Shown: positions 55,277 through 64,000, numbered from the stretch's first letter. The stretch: DNA of 64,000 nucleotides from Paraclostridium bifermentans (GCF_019916025.1 NZ_CP079737.1:434001-498000); one strand, 5' to 3'. The notes: generated from the letters alone by a model not told the origin. A program made the numbers and translations.

Positions 55277-55957
55277 ATGAGCGATTACGGAAACTTACAA
55301 AAAATTAAAGACGGGAAAAGAACTTATGCAATAACTCCACATATACCAGGGGGATTTGTTTTACCTGATACACTTATAAAAATAGCTGAAGTTACAAAAA
55401 AATATAATGGTGTTCTTAAGCTAACATCTGGACAAAGAATTTTAATAACAAACTTAAAGCAAGAAGATTTAGTAAGTATATGGAAAGATTTAGATATGGA
55501 GCCAGCAGTTAAAAATCAAAACTCAGTTAAAAATGTAGAAATATGTCCAGCTAACTTTTGCAAACGTTCAAAATATCCAACTATAGGAATAGGAATGAAA
55601 ATAAGTAAAAACTTTCACGGAATGATACTTCCAAATAGAACTAAGATAGGAGTTGCAGGTTGTAGGAATGCTTGTACTAGTGTGTACTCTAAAGATATAG
55701 GTGTACTTGTAGATATAGATGGAAAGTTTTTCGTAACAGCAGGTGGTAGTGCTGGATTTTATCCAAGAAGTGCAGATGTAATAACTAAGGGACTTACGGA
55801 AGAAGAAGCTTATAATTTAGTAAAAACAATACTTGAATATTATAACGAGTATGGACAAATGGGAGAAAAACTAGGAGATTTTATGGACAGGATAAGCATC
55901 GAGAAGTTTAGAAGGGATGTATTAAAAACATTGAAGTTAAAAGAAATTTTAGAGTAG
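55277..55957 (+). CDS. Small sulfite/nitrite reductase-like protein
   Basis: 226 residues: one ferredoxin-like half-domain (YAITPHIPGGFVLPDTLIKIAEVTKKYNGVLKLTSGQRILITNL) and one siroheme/4Fe-4S domain with cysteines in CPANFC (about 95-100) and GCRNAC (about 133-138). Full sulfite or nitrite reductases have two such pairs, so this is a half-size, probably dimeric member like the small sulfite-reductase-type proteins of anaerobes. The first pair has four residues between cysteines where five is more usual. Single gene with AAGGAG before the ATG. The substrate and electron donor are unknown. Confidence 0.8.
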   Translation: MSDYGNLQKIKDGKRTYAITPHIPGGFVLPDTLIKIAEVTKKYNGVLKLTSGQRILITNLKQEDLVSIWKDLDMEPAVKNQNSVKNVEICPANFCKRSKYPTIGIGMKISKNFHGMILPNRTKIGVAGCRNACTSVYSKDIGVLVDIDGKFFVTAGGSAGFYPRSADVITKGLTEEEAYNLVKTILEYYNEYGQMGEKLGDFMDRISIEKFRRDVLKTLKLKEILE

Positions 55958-55982
55958 CAAGTTAAATTGCTACTCTTTTTAA
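55951..55982 (+). terminator. Terminator of the sulfite-reductase-like gene
   Basis: 10-base-pair stem (55951-55960 with 55967-55976) then T-run; the left arm includes the stop codon. Confidence 0.88.
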
Positions 55983-56060
55983 TTTATGTAGATAAAATTT
56001 AAAATATCTTTATTGTCTGTTAAAAATGAATTTTTAGATTTTTACAACATTTACCAAAAA

Positions 56061-56145
56061 TGTTTTGGTATAGAAATACCGGGTATCTAATTAATACAAA
56101 CACGAGTGATGCCAAAGGTTCTAGGGATAGTAATCCGGTATTGTT
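56061..56145 (+). promoter_or_regulatory. Structured leader of gadC copy 1, possible RNA switch
   Basis: Two mutually exclusive pairings are visible: GGTAT (56067-56071) with ATACC (56076-56080), or AATACCGG (56075-56082) with CCGGTATT (56135-56142). Inside the longer fold GGTATC (56082-56087) can pair with GATGCC (56108-56113). The second gadC copy has no such leader. It does not match a riboswitch class I can recall. Confidence 0.4.
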
Positions 56146-56185
56146 ATGTGAACTTATAAAAATTAAATATCAGGAGATGATTAAG

Positions 56186-57616
56186 ATGAAAGAGGCACAA
56201 GCTGCCAAAAAAAATTCACTTAGCTTATTCGCATTCTTTGCAATGACCGCATCAATGGTTATGACAGTTTACGAATATCCTACATTTGCTACATCAGGAT
56301 TCAATTTAGTATTCTTCTTATTACTTGGAGGTATATTATGGTTCTTACCTGTAGCATTATGTGCAGCAGAAATGGCTACAGTTGAAGGGTGGCAAGAAGG
56401 TGGAATATTTGCTTGGGTTGGAAACACTTTAGGTGAAAAGTTCGGATTCGCAGCAATATTTTTCCAATGGTTCCAAATTACAGTTGGATTTGTAACAATG
56501 ATTTATTTTATATTAGGTTGTGTTTCATACATATTCAATTGGAATGCATTAAATAATGTTCCGGTTATCAAGTTTATTGGAGTATTAGTGATATTCTGGT
56601 TGTTAACATTTTCACAATTAGGCGGTACAAAAAACACAGCTAAAATAGCAAAAGCTGGATTTATATTTGGTATATTAATACCAGCAGTAATCCTATTTGG
56701 ATTATCAATAGCATACATAGTACAAGGAAATCCTATAGATGTAAAAATAGGAGCTAAATATTTTGTACCAGATTTTTCAAAAGTAAATACACTAGTTATT
56801 TTCGTATCATTTATATTAGCATATATGGGAGTTGAAGCATCAGCATCACATGTAAATGAGTTAGATAATGCTAAAAAGAACTATCCATTAGCTATGATTA
56901 TATTAGTTATATTAGCTATAGTACTTAACACAATTGGTGGATTAACAGTTGCAGCAGTAGTTCCACAAGGTCAATTAAGTTTAAGTGCAGGAGTTGTTGA
57001 AACATTTAAAGCTTTAATATTACATTTTGCTCCTCACAGCACATGGCTTGTAAAATTAATAGCTATATTATTAGCACTAGGAGTAATGGGTGAAGTTAGT
57101 GCATGGGTTGTAGGTCCATCAAGAGGTATGTATGCAGCAGCTCAAAAAGGTATTTTACCAAAATCACTAACTAAAACTAATGAACATGATGTTCCTGTAA
57201 ACTTAGTTTTCGTACAAGGAATAATAGTTACAATATGGGCAGCCGTTCTTACTTTCGGTGGTGGAGGAAACAATGTATCTTTCCTTACAGCTATATCATT
57301 AACAGTTGTTATATACTTAGTGGGATATTTATTATTCTTCATAGCTTACTTTACATTAGTACTTAAAAAAGATAATTTAAAACGTTCTTATCATGTACCT
57401 GGTGGTAAAACATTTAAATTAATAGTTGCAGCATGTGGATTTGTAACATCAATATTTGCATTAGTAATTTCATTTGTTCCATCAAATCAATTAAATGCTA
57501 AAAGTGCTCATGAATATTTAACTATATTAATAGTAAGTTTTATAATTACAGTTTTAATACCATTTGTAATATATGCAATTACATCTAAAAAAAGAGAAGT
57601 TAAAACAACAAAATAA
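56186..57616 (+). CDS. gadC: Glutamate/GABA antiporter (copy 1)
   Basis: 476 residues, 12 membrane helices, APC superfamily, glutamate:GABA antiporter type: LFAFFAMTASMVMTVYEYPTFATSGFNLVFFLLLGGILWFLPVALCAAEMATVEGWQEGGIFAWVGNTLGEKFGF, and AYMGVEASASHVNELDNAKKNYPLAM. It exports GABA while importing glutamate, completing proton removal by decarboxylase. I start at ATG 56186 because AGGAG lies 9 bases before it and copy 2 has the same arrangement; the in-frame ATG 42 codons upstream would translate the structured leader. It ends soon after the last helix, without the long C-terminal plug known from E. coli GadC. gadB copy 1 follows after 38 bases. Confidence 0.92.
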   Translation: MKEAQAAKKNSLSLFAFFAMTASMVMTVYEYPTFATSGFNLVFFLLLGGILWFLPVALCAAEMATVEGWQEGGIFAWVGNTLGEKFGFAAIFFQWFQITVGFVTMIYFILGCVSYIFNWNALNNVPVIKFIGVLVIFWLLTFSQLGGTKNTAKIAKAGFIFGILIPAVILFGLSIAYIVQGNPIDVKIGAKYFVPDFSKVNTLVIFVSFILAYMGVEASASHVNELDNAKKNYPLAMIILVILAIVLNTIGGLTVAAVVPQGQLSLSAGVVETFKALILHFAPHSTWLVKLIAILLALGVMGEVSAWVVGPSRGMYAAAQKGILPKSLTKTNEHDVPVNLVFVQGIIVTIWAAVLTFGGGGNNVSFLTAISLTVVIYLVGYLLFFIAYFTLVLKKDNLKRSYHVPGGKTFKLIVAACGFVTSIFALVISFVPSNQLNAKSAHEYLTILIVSFIITVLIPFVIYAITSKKREVKTTK

Positions 57617-57654
57617 TAAATAAAAGTGGTAAAACATATAAGGAGGTTTTTAAA

Positions 57655-59058
57655 ATGTTATACGGTAAAAAAAATCAATTAGGAGATAATTATGATACTC
57701 CAATATTTGGGACAACAGAATCTGGCTCTAGCGTGCCAAAAGATGTTCTAGGGAAAGATTCTATTGCACCAAATGTAGCTTATAGATTAATCAAAGATGA
57801 GCTAATGAATGAAGGAAATGCAAGACTTAACTTATGTACATTCTGTCAAACATATATGGAAGATGAAGCAACACAACTTATGGCAGAAACACTAGAAAAA
57901 AATGCTATAGACAAATCTGAATACCCACAAACAACAGAGATGGAAAACAGATGTGTAAATATGATAGCAAACTTATGGAATGCACCAAAAGAGTTAAATT
58001 ATATAGGAACATCAACAGTAGGATCATCAGAAGCATGTATGCTTGGTGGTATGGCAATGAAATTCAGATGGAGAAATAGAGCAGAAAAATTAGGAATAGA
58101 TGTAACAAAGAGAAAACCAAACTTAGTAGTATCTTCAGGATTCCAAGTTTGTTGGGAAAAATTCTGTGTATACTGGGATATAGAGATGCGTTTAGTACCA
58201 ATGGATGAAGAGCATATGAGCTTAAATGTAGATAAAGTTTTAGATTATGTAGATGAATATACAATAGGGGTAGTAGCACTTCAAGGTATAACATATACAG
58301 GAAAATTTGATGATATAAAAGCATTAGATGCATTACTTGAAGAATACAATAAAACAGCAAAAATAAGTGTACCAATACATGTTGATGCTGCATCAGGTGG
58401 ATTATTTACACCATTTATAGATCCAGATATGGAATGGGATTTTAGATTAAAAAATGTAGTATCAATAAGTACATCAGGACATAAATACGGATTAGTATAC
58501 CCAGGTATAGGATGGGTAATATGGAAAGATGAAGAGTACTTACCAAAAGAATTAATATTTGAAGTAAGTTACTTAGGAGGATCAATGCCAACAATGGCAA
58601 TAAACTTCTCAAGATCAGCAAGTCAAGTAATAGGACAATATTACAACTTCTTAAGACTTGGATTTGAAGGATATAGACAAATACATCAACGTACAAAAGA
58701 TGTGGCTATGTATTTATCTAAAGAAATTGAAAATACAGGATTATTCAAGATTTACAATGATGGGGAAAATTTACCGATAGTATGTTATAGATTAGTTGAC
58801 AATGCTAATGTAGAGTGGACATTATATGATCTAGCAGATAGATTAGCAATGAAAGGATGGCAAATACCAGCATATCCATTACCAATTAACCTAGACAAAA
58901 CAATAATACAACGTATAGTATGTAGAGCAGACTTAAGTCATGATATGGCTGAATTATTTATAAGAGATTTAAAAACAGCTATAAAAGATTTAAATGATGC
59001 AAATGTATTAGTACATGGTAAAAAAGAAGAAAACAAAGTTTATGGGTTCACTCATTAA
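57655..59058 (+). CDS. gadB: Glutamate decarboxylase (copy 1)
   Basis: 467 residues, PLP enzyme converting glutamate to GABA and CO2 while consuming a cytoplasmic proton. Motifs include GTSTVGSSEACMLGGMAMKFRWR, HVDAASGGLFTPF and the PLP lysine in SISTSGHKYG (K277), plus the C-terminal region ending KVYGFTH with the late histidine typical of acid-activated bacterial GAD. Residue 61 is Cys in NLCTFCQ, where the partial third copy has Ala. AAGGAGG precedes the ATG. Its central 593 bases appear identical to copy 2. It is cotranscribed with gadC copy 1. Confidence 0.95.
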   Translation: MLYGKKNQLGDNYDTPIFGTTESGSSVPKDVLGKDSIAPNVAYRLIKDELMNEGNARLNLCTFCQTYMEDEATQLMAETLEKNAIDKSEYPQTTEMENRCVNMIANLWNAPKELNYIGTSTVGSSEACMLGGMAMKFRWRNRAEKLGIDVTKRKPNLVVSSGFQVCWEKFCVYWDIEMRLVPMDEEHMSLNVDKVLDYVDEYTIGVVALQGITYTGKFDDIKALDALLEEYNKTAKISVPIHVDAASGGLFTPFIDPDMEWDFRLKNVVSISTSGHKYGLVYPGIGWVIWKDEEYLPKELIFEVSYLGGSMPTMAINFSRSASQVIGQYYNFLRLGFEGYRQIHQRTKDVAMYLSKEIENTGLFKIYNDGENLPIVCYRLVDNANVEWTLYDLADRLAMKGWQIPAYPLPINLDKTIIQRIVCRADLSHDMAELFIRDLKTAIKDLNDANVLVHGKKEENKVYGFTH

Positions 59059-59079
59059 TTAGATTGAAATGTTTTATTC

Positions 59080-59120
59080 AGCAACTAGTGCTAAATTAAT
59101 TGTACTAGTTGCTTTTTATT
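59080..59120 (+). terminator. Terminator of gadC-gadB copy 1
   Basis: 10-base-pair stem (59080-59089 with 59104-59113) followed by TTTTATTTT. The next gene's ribosome site lies 20 bases further on, so some read-through may supply it. Confidence 0.8.
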
Positions 59121-59149
59121 TTAAAATTATAAGTTTGGAGGTAATTAAG

Positions 59150-60211
59150 GTGAATTATTATATTAGTATCCTTTTTCGTGCAATACCACTATTAATGGGA
59201 GCTATATGTTTAGGATATGGTATTTATGTTAAAGATTTAGGTCAAGCGATAGGGTCAGACTTTGTAGTCGCAGGTCATGTTTTAATATACTTAACTTCTA
59301 TATGCATAGCTTTATTTACTACAGCTGCAACAATAATATTACAGATTATAAATAAATACAATAAATTTTATAAATGGTCATTGCCAACAATAGGTTATTT
59401 AGCAGGTATAGTTACAATTATTATGGGTGTGATTTTATGGAGAATAGGGATATATATACCTCCGTATTTTGTATCTGGAAATGTAGTTGTAGGATTAGGT
59501 TTAATAACTTGTTGTGTTTCAACGGTGGCTACAGCTTCAACTAAATTTATGATGATTCCACAAAATGGATCTAATTTAAAAGAAGGAGAAAAACCAGAAG
59601 GAGGATTTAAAGAGTCTACTGTAAAAATACTTATAGGAATACCAGCTTTATGTACAGCAATTGCCTTTTTTAGAGGAATATATTTATTATTCAACTCAGT
59701 TTCAAGTGACTATTTAGTAGCGGGTCATGTTTTGATAGGAATTGGATTTGTTTGCGCTAGCTTAATTCTATTAGTAATTAGTATAGTTAGACAGATACAA
59801 AACACATTTACAGACAAAGAACGTTATAGATGGTCGATACTTGTAGCTGTATTTGGAACTATAGATATATTATGGGGAATTGCAATATTGTCTACATCTA
59901 AAGATCCGATTATGATAGCTCCAGGTTATGTTTTAATTGGATTAGGTATCGTATGCTACAGTATTTTAAGTAAAGTATTATTATTAGGAATGGTTTGGAG
60001 AAAGTCAAATCCATTAGCAAAAAGAGTACCTTTAATACCGGTATTCACAGCGCTTATATGTTTATTTATGGGAGCGTTTTTATTTGAATCTGAGATATTT
60101 AATATAGCTTATTTTATTCCGGCGCGTGTAATGATTGGTCTTGGAGCAATTTGTTTTACTTTATTTTCAATAGTATCAATATTAGAAAGTGGAACATCTT
60201 CGTCAAAATAG
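59150..60211 (+). CDS. YhiM-like (DUF2776) acid-survival membrane protein
   Basis: 353 residues from GTG 59150, which has GGAGG 8 bases upstream; that equals the roughly 350-residue length of E. coli YhiM, a DUF2776 inner-membrane protein linked to survival at low pH. About ten membrane helices form repeated units, each with a motif like SDYLVAGHVLIGIGFVC (near 42, 108, 188, 255 and 320). The longer Met-initiated frame from 59069 would start inside the terminator. Family assignment is from memory of motif and length. Its position between gadB copies supports a role in acid resistance. Confidence 0.65.
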   Translation: MNYYISILFRAIPLLMGAICLGYGIYVKDLGQAIGSDFVVAGHVLIYLTSICIALFTTAATIILQIINKYNKFYKWSLPTIGYLAGIVTIIMGVILWRIGIYIPPYFVSGNVVVGLGLITCCVSTVATASTKFMMIPQNGSNLKEGEKPEGGFKESTVKILIGIPALCTAIAFFRGIYLLFNSVSSDYLVAGHVLIGIGFVCASLILLVISIVRQIQNTFTDKERYRWSILVAVFGTIDILWGIAILSTSKDPIMIAPGYVLIGLGIVCYSILSKVLLLGMVWRKSNPLAKRVPLIPVFTALICLFMGAFLFESEIFNIAYFIPARVMIGLGAICFTLFSIVSILESGTSSSK

Positions 60212-60425
60212 CAAGAAAAATTGCAAAAAAAATGTTTAGCTAGTTTTAAATGTGGTATATATAAAATATAATAAAAAACTAAGATATTTAAAGTAAACTA
60301 AAGTATTTAGAAGATAAATACTTAAAAATAATTATATATAAGTTGATTTTAATTATATTTGTTTTTTATTGATAAAAATACATAAAATTTATATGATATA
60401 GTTCATATATGAGGAGGCTTTTAAA

Positions 60426-61829
60426 ATGTTATATGGTAGAAAAGATCAATTAGGAGATAGTTATGATACTCCAATATTTGGGACAACAGAATCTGGCTCT
60501 AGCGTGCCAAAAGATGTTTTAGGGAAAGATTCTATTGCTCCAAATGTAGCTTATAGATTAATCAAAGATGAGCTAATGAATGAAGGAAATGCAAGACTTA
60601 ACTTATGTACATTCTGTCAAACATATATGGAAGATGAAGCAACAAAACTTATGGCAGAGACATTAGAAAAAAATGCTATAGATAAATCTGAATATCCACA
60701 AACAACAGAGATGGAAAACAGATGTGTAAATATGATAGCAAACTTATGGAATGCACCAAAAGAATTAAATTATATAGGTACATCAACAGTAGGATCATCA
60801 GAAGCATGTATGCTTGGTGGTATGGCAATGAAATTCAGATGGAGAAATAGAGCAGAAAAATTAGGAATAGATGTAACAAAAAGAAAACCAAACTTAGTAG
60901 TATCTTCAGGATTCCAAGTTTGTTGGGAAAAATTCTGTGTATACTGGGATATAGAGATGCGTTTAGTACCAATGGATGAAGAGCATATGAGCTTAAATGT
61001 AGATAAAGTTTTAGATTATGTAGATGAATATACAATAGGGGTAGTAGCACTTCAAGGTATAACATATACAGGAAAATTTGATGATATAAAAGCATTAGAT
61101 GCATTACTTGAAGAATACAATAAAACAGCAAAAATAAGTGTACCAATACATGTTGATGCTGCATCAGGTGGATTATTTACACCATTTATAGATCCAGATA
61201 TGGAATGGGATTTTAGATTAAAAAATGTAGTATCAATAAGTACATCAGGACATAAATACGGATTAGTATACCCAGGTATAGGATGGGTAATATGGAAAGA
61301 TGAAGAGTACTTACCAAAAGAATTAATATTTGAAGTAAGTTACTTAGGAGGATCAATGCCAACAATGGCAATAAACTTCTCAAGATCAGCAAGTCAAGTA
61401 ATAGGACAATATTACAACTTCTTAAGACTTGGATTTGAAGGATATAGACAAATACATCAACGTACAAAAGATGTTGCTATGTATTTATCTGATGAAATAG
61501 AAAAAACAGGATTATTCAAAATTTATAATAATGGGGAAAATTTACCAATAGTATGTTATAGATTAATTGACAACGCTAATGTAGAGTGGACATTATATGA
61601 TTTAGCAGATAGATTAGCAATGAAAGGATGGCAAATACCAGCATATCCATTACCAATTAACCTAGACAAAACAATAATACAACGTATAGTATGTAGAGCA
61701 GACTTAAGTCATGATATGGCTGAATTATTTATAAGAGATTTAAAAACAGCTATAAGAGATTTAAATGATGCAAATGTATTAGTACATGGTAAAGAACCAG
61801 AAAATAAAGTGTACGGATTTACTCACTAA
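60426..61829 (+). CDS. gadB: Glutamate decarboxylase (copy 2)
   Basis: 467 residues, about 97% identical to copy 1 at the protein level by eye, with the same PLP lysine (SISTSGHKYG), NLCTFCQ variant and C-terminal KVYGFTH. Its own 214-base upstream region, AT-rich, and GAGGAGG ribosome site show it is an independent transcription unit; no gadC directly precedes it. DNA identity with copy 1 is complete from 60882 to 61474 by my reading and falls off at both ends. Confidence 0.95.
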   Translation: MLYGRKDQLGDSYDTPIFGTTESGSSVPKDVLGKDSIAPNVAYRLIKDELMNEGNARLNLCTFCQTYMEDEATKLMAETLEKNAIDKSEYPQTTEMENRCVNMIANLWNAPKELNYIGTSTVGSSEACMLGGMAMKFRWRNRAEKLGIDVTKRKPNLVVSSGFQVCWEKFCVYWDIEMRLVPMDEEHMSLNVDKVLDYVDEYTIGVVALQGITYTGKFDDIKALDALLEEYNKTAKISVPIHVDAASGGLFTPFIDPDMEWDFRLKNVVSISTSGHKYGLVYPGIGWVIWKDEEYLPKELIFEVSYLGGSMPTMAINFSRSASQVIGQYYNFLRLGFEGYRQIHQRTKDVAMYLSDEIEKTGLFKIYNNGENLPIVCYRLIDNANVEWTLYDLADRLAMKGWQIPAYPLPINLDKTIIQRIVCRADLSHDMAELFIRDLKTAIRDLNDANVLVHGKEPENKVYGFTH

Positions 61830-61851
61830 TATAAAAATATAGTATAGATTG

Positions 61852-61895
61852 AAAAAGTCTTAGTGTTATTTAAAAAATACTAAGACTTTTTTTAT
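61852..61895 (+). terminator. Terminator of gadB copy 2
   Basis: 13-base-pair stem (61852-61864 with 61879-61891) followed by T-run. It separates gadB copy 2 from gadC copy 2. Confidence 0.9.
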
Positions 61896-62079
61896 TGTTT
61901 GTTAAATTGAAAGCTAATGAAACTTAAATTGCAAAACTGAAATAAAATGAAATTTTTTTTGCAAAAAAAGTTTAATAGGATTATAATAGGGTAAATATAC
62001 AATATACAATTAAAAAATTATTTTAGGCCTATGATAATTTACATTGAGAAGAATTAAGACAAAATAGGAGATGATTGAC

Positions 62080-63495
62080 ATGAAAGAAGAAAACGCAGCT
62101 AAAGGGAATTCACTTACTTTGTTTGCATTCTTCGCAATGACTGCATCAATGGTTATGACTGTATATGAGTATCCTACATTTGCTACGTCAGGATTTAATC
62201 TAGTATTTTTCCTTTTACTTGGAGGCATATTATGGTTTTTACCAGTAGCATTGTGTGCAGCAGAAATGGCCACAGTTGATGGCTGGCAAGAAGGCGGAAT
62301 ATTTGCTTGGGTTGGAAATACATTAGGAGAAAGATTCGGATTTGCAGCGATATTTTTCCAATGGTTCCAAATTACAGTTGGATTTGTAACAATGATCTAT
62401 TTTATACTAGGTTGTTTTTCATACATATTCAATTGGAATGCTTTAAATAATGTTCCAGTTTTAAAATTTATAGCAGTTTTAGTTGTATTCTGGGGATTAA
62501 CATTATCACAATTAGGTGGAACAAAGAATACTGCTAAGATAGCAAAAGCAGGGTTTATACTTGGAATAGCCATACCAGCTATAATACTATTTGGAGTATC
62601 GATAGCTTATTTATTACAAGGTAATCCGATAGATGTAAAGATAGGAGCTAAATACTTTGTTCCTGATTTTTCAAAAGCAAATACATTAGTTGTTTTCGTA
62701 TCATTTATATTAGCATATATGGGTGTTGAAGCATCAGCATCACATGTAAATGAATTAGAAAATTCTAAACGTAATTATCCATTAGCTATGATTATATTAG
62801 TTATAGTAGCTATAATACTTAATACAATTGGTGGATTAACAGTAGCCGCTGTAATTCCACAAGGTAATTTAAATTTAAGTTCAGGCGTAGTTGATACTTT
62901 TAAAGTTTTAATACTACACTTTATACCAAATGGAACATGGATTGTAAAATTAATAGCTTTACTATTAGCATTAGGTGTAATGGGCGAGGTTAGTGCATGG
63001 GTTGTAGGACCATCAAGAGGTATGTATATAGCAGCTCAAAAAGGAATTTTACCAAAATCATTAACTAAAACTAATAAACATGATGTTCCAGTAAATTTAG
63101 TTTTTATACAAGGTATAGTAGTTACGATATGGGCAGCAGTTCTTACACTTGGAGGTGGTGGAGACAATGTTTCATTCCTTACAGCTATATCACTAACAGT
63201 AGTTATATACTTAGTAGGATATTTACTATTCTTCATAGGATATTTTAAATTAATACTTAAAGACGGAGATTTAAAACGTTCTTACCAAGTTCCTGGTGGA
63301 AAAATATTTAAGTTAATAGTTGCAGCATGTGGTTTCTTAACTTCAATATTTGCATTGATTATATCATTTTTCCCACCAAGTCAATTAGTTGGCAAGAGTA
63401 TACATGAATACTTAACTATATTAAGTGTGAGTTTTGTAATAACAGTATTAATACCATTTGTAATATATTCAATTACATGTAAGAAGAATAGATAA
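62080..63495 (+). CDS. gadC: Glutamate/GABA antiporter (copy 2)
   Basis: 471 residues, roughly 88-90% identical to copy 1 by eye, same 12-helix fold and N-terminal motif block, and also ending without an E. coli-like C-terminal plug. ATG 62080 is chosen because AGGAG (62066-62070) is 9 bases upstream, exactly as in copy 1; the ATG at 62071 overlaps that site. It lacks the folded leader of copy 1. gadB copy 3 follows after 55 bases, so the pair repeats the gadC-gadB unit. Confidence 0.92.
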   Translation: MKEENAAKGNSLTLFAFFAMTASMVMTVYEYPTFATSGFNLVFFLLLGGILWFLPVALCAAEMATVDGWQEGGIFAWVGNTLGERFGFAAIFFQWFQITVGFVTMIYFILGCFSYIFNWNALNNVPVLKFIAVLVVFWGLTLSQLGGTKNTAKIAKAGFILGIAIPAIILFGVSIAYLLQGNPIDVKIGAKYFVPDFSKANTLVVFVSFILAYMGVEASASHVNELENSKRNYPLAMIILVIVAIILNTIGGLTVAAVIPQGNLNLSSGVVDTFKVLILHFIPNGTWIVKLIALLLALGVMGEVSAWVVGPSRGMYIAAQKGILPKSLTKTNKHDVPVNLVFIQGIVVTIWAAVLTLGGGGDNVSFLTAISLTVVIYLVGYLLFFIGYFKLILKDGDLKRSYQVPGGKIFKLIVAACGFLTSIFALIISFFPPSQLVGKSIHEYLTILSVSFVITVLIPFVIYSITCKKNR

Positions 63496-63550
63496 TATAA
63501 AATAATTAAAATAAAAAAACAAACAGCGTAATTCAGGGAGGTTTTTCAAA

Positions 63551-64000
63551 ATGTTATTCAAAAAAGAAGATGATTATAGTACACCAGTGTTTGGGACAAT
63601 AGAGTCTGGCTCTAATATTCCAAAAGACGTAATAGGGAAAGATTCTATTGCTCCAAACATAGCGTATAGATTAATAAAAGACGAGTTAATGAATGAAGGA
63701 AATGCAAGACTTAATTTAGCAACATTTTGCCAAACATATATGGAAGATGAAGCAACACAACTTATGGCAGAAACACTAGAAAAAAATGCTATAGACAAAT
63801 CTGAATACCCACAAACAACAGAGATGGAAAATAGATGTGTTGATATGATAGCAAACTTATGGAATGCACCAAAAGAATTAAATTATATAGGTACATCAAC
63901 AGTAGGATCATCAGAAGCATGTATGCTTGGTGGTATGGCTATGAAATTTAGATGGAGAAACAGAGCAGAAAAATTAGGTATGGATACAACAAAGAAAAAA
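63551..64000 (+). CDS. gadB: Glutamate decarboxylase (copy 3, cut by window end)
   Basis: The first 150 codons are open to the last base. The N-terminus differs from copies 1 and 2 (MLFKKEDDYSTPVFGTIESGSNIP) and residue 59 is the usual Ala in NLATFCQ, but from TYMEDEATQLMAETLEKNAIDKSEYPQTTEMENRC on it follows the other copies almost base for base, switching between copy 1-like and copy 2-like variants. GGGAGG (63536-63541) precedes the ATG. It lies downstream of gadC copy 2. Confidence 0.95.
   Translation, partial: MLFKKEDDYSTPVFGTIESGSNIPKDVIGKDSIAPNIAYRLIKDELMNEGNARLNLATFCQTYMEDEATQLMAETLEKNAIDKSEYPQTTEMENRCVDMIANLWNAPKELNYIGTSTVGSSEACMLGGMAMKFRWRNRAEKLGMDTTKKK

Noticed and set aside
56060-56185. 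In-frame upstream ATG extending gadC copy 1 by 42 codons
   Set aside because: No ribosome site, it would translate the folded leader, and gadC copy 2 starts at the equivalent of 56186.
58064-58393. Leu-rich antisense reading frames inside gadB copies 1 and 2 (also 58442-58696, 60835-61164, 61213-61467)
   Set aside because: They lie wholly antisense to conserved decarboxylase sequence, lack ribosome sites, and recur only because the gadB copies are near-identical.

Overview
The window is about 28-30% GC by eye. It comes from an anaerobic, motile, spore-forming, fermentative Firmicute, most likely a Peptostreptococcaceae member of the Paraclostridium type. That placement is inferred from gene content: AdhE, a CotF-like coat protein, SPOCS-like domains, a proline/cysteine-style sigma-54 regulator, lysine-riboswitch-controlled lysP and a glutamate decarboxylase cluster. 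I see no tRNA, rRNA, insertion sequence, prophage or CRISPR array.

Layout. 1-5.9 kb: two tandem copies of a BceAB-type peptide ABC exporter, with a membrane-anchored transglycosylase-like protein at the end. 5.9-9.0 kb: an HxlR regulator, a membrane protein, an orphan HypA with a TTG start, a cupin, and a small beta-rich protein whose cysteines lie only near its two ends. 9.3-15 kb: a chemoreceptor, a patatin-like lipase, a duplicated-domain tail-anchored protein, CheV and a GNAT enzyme. 15.1-20 kb: an orphan molybdopterin oxidoreductase, then a thioredoxin-like gene behind a sigma-54 promoter and a sigma-54 activator. 20-29 kb: GH25-LysM lysozyme, a DUF975 membrane protein, MprF, a HAD phosphatase, and a second sigma-54 promoter driving patB-nhaC.

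29.2-52.1 kb is the unusual part. It holds a SPOCS-like protein, a DUF11+SPOCS-like fusion, a 1144-residue DUF11-type protein, a 2693-residue protein with 18 DUF11 repeats, and a 748-residue SBBP-repeat protein with a cysteine-rich tail. None has a visible signal peptide, membrane anchor or sortase motif. Together with a CotF-like gene, this suggests deposition from the mother cell onto the spore surface (exosporium or appendage) rather than ordinary secretion. The same block contains lysP behind a lysine riboswitch and a PocR-AraC regulator next to a glycerol dehydrogenase/dihydroxyacetone kinase operon. Between lysP and the coat gene is a strong sigma-D-type promoter that runs straight into a terminator, a candidate small RNA of about 60 nt.

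52-64 kb: bifunctional AdhE, a small sulfite/nitrite-reductase-like protein, then an acid-resistance island in the order gadC-gadB-yhiM-like-gadB-gadC-gadB (the last cut by the window end). The gadB copies are mosaics of each other, pointing to gene conversion. The two copies of the ABC ATPase at the left end look homogenised in the same way.
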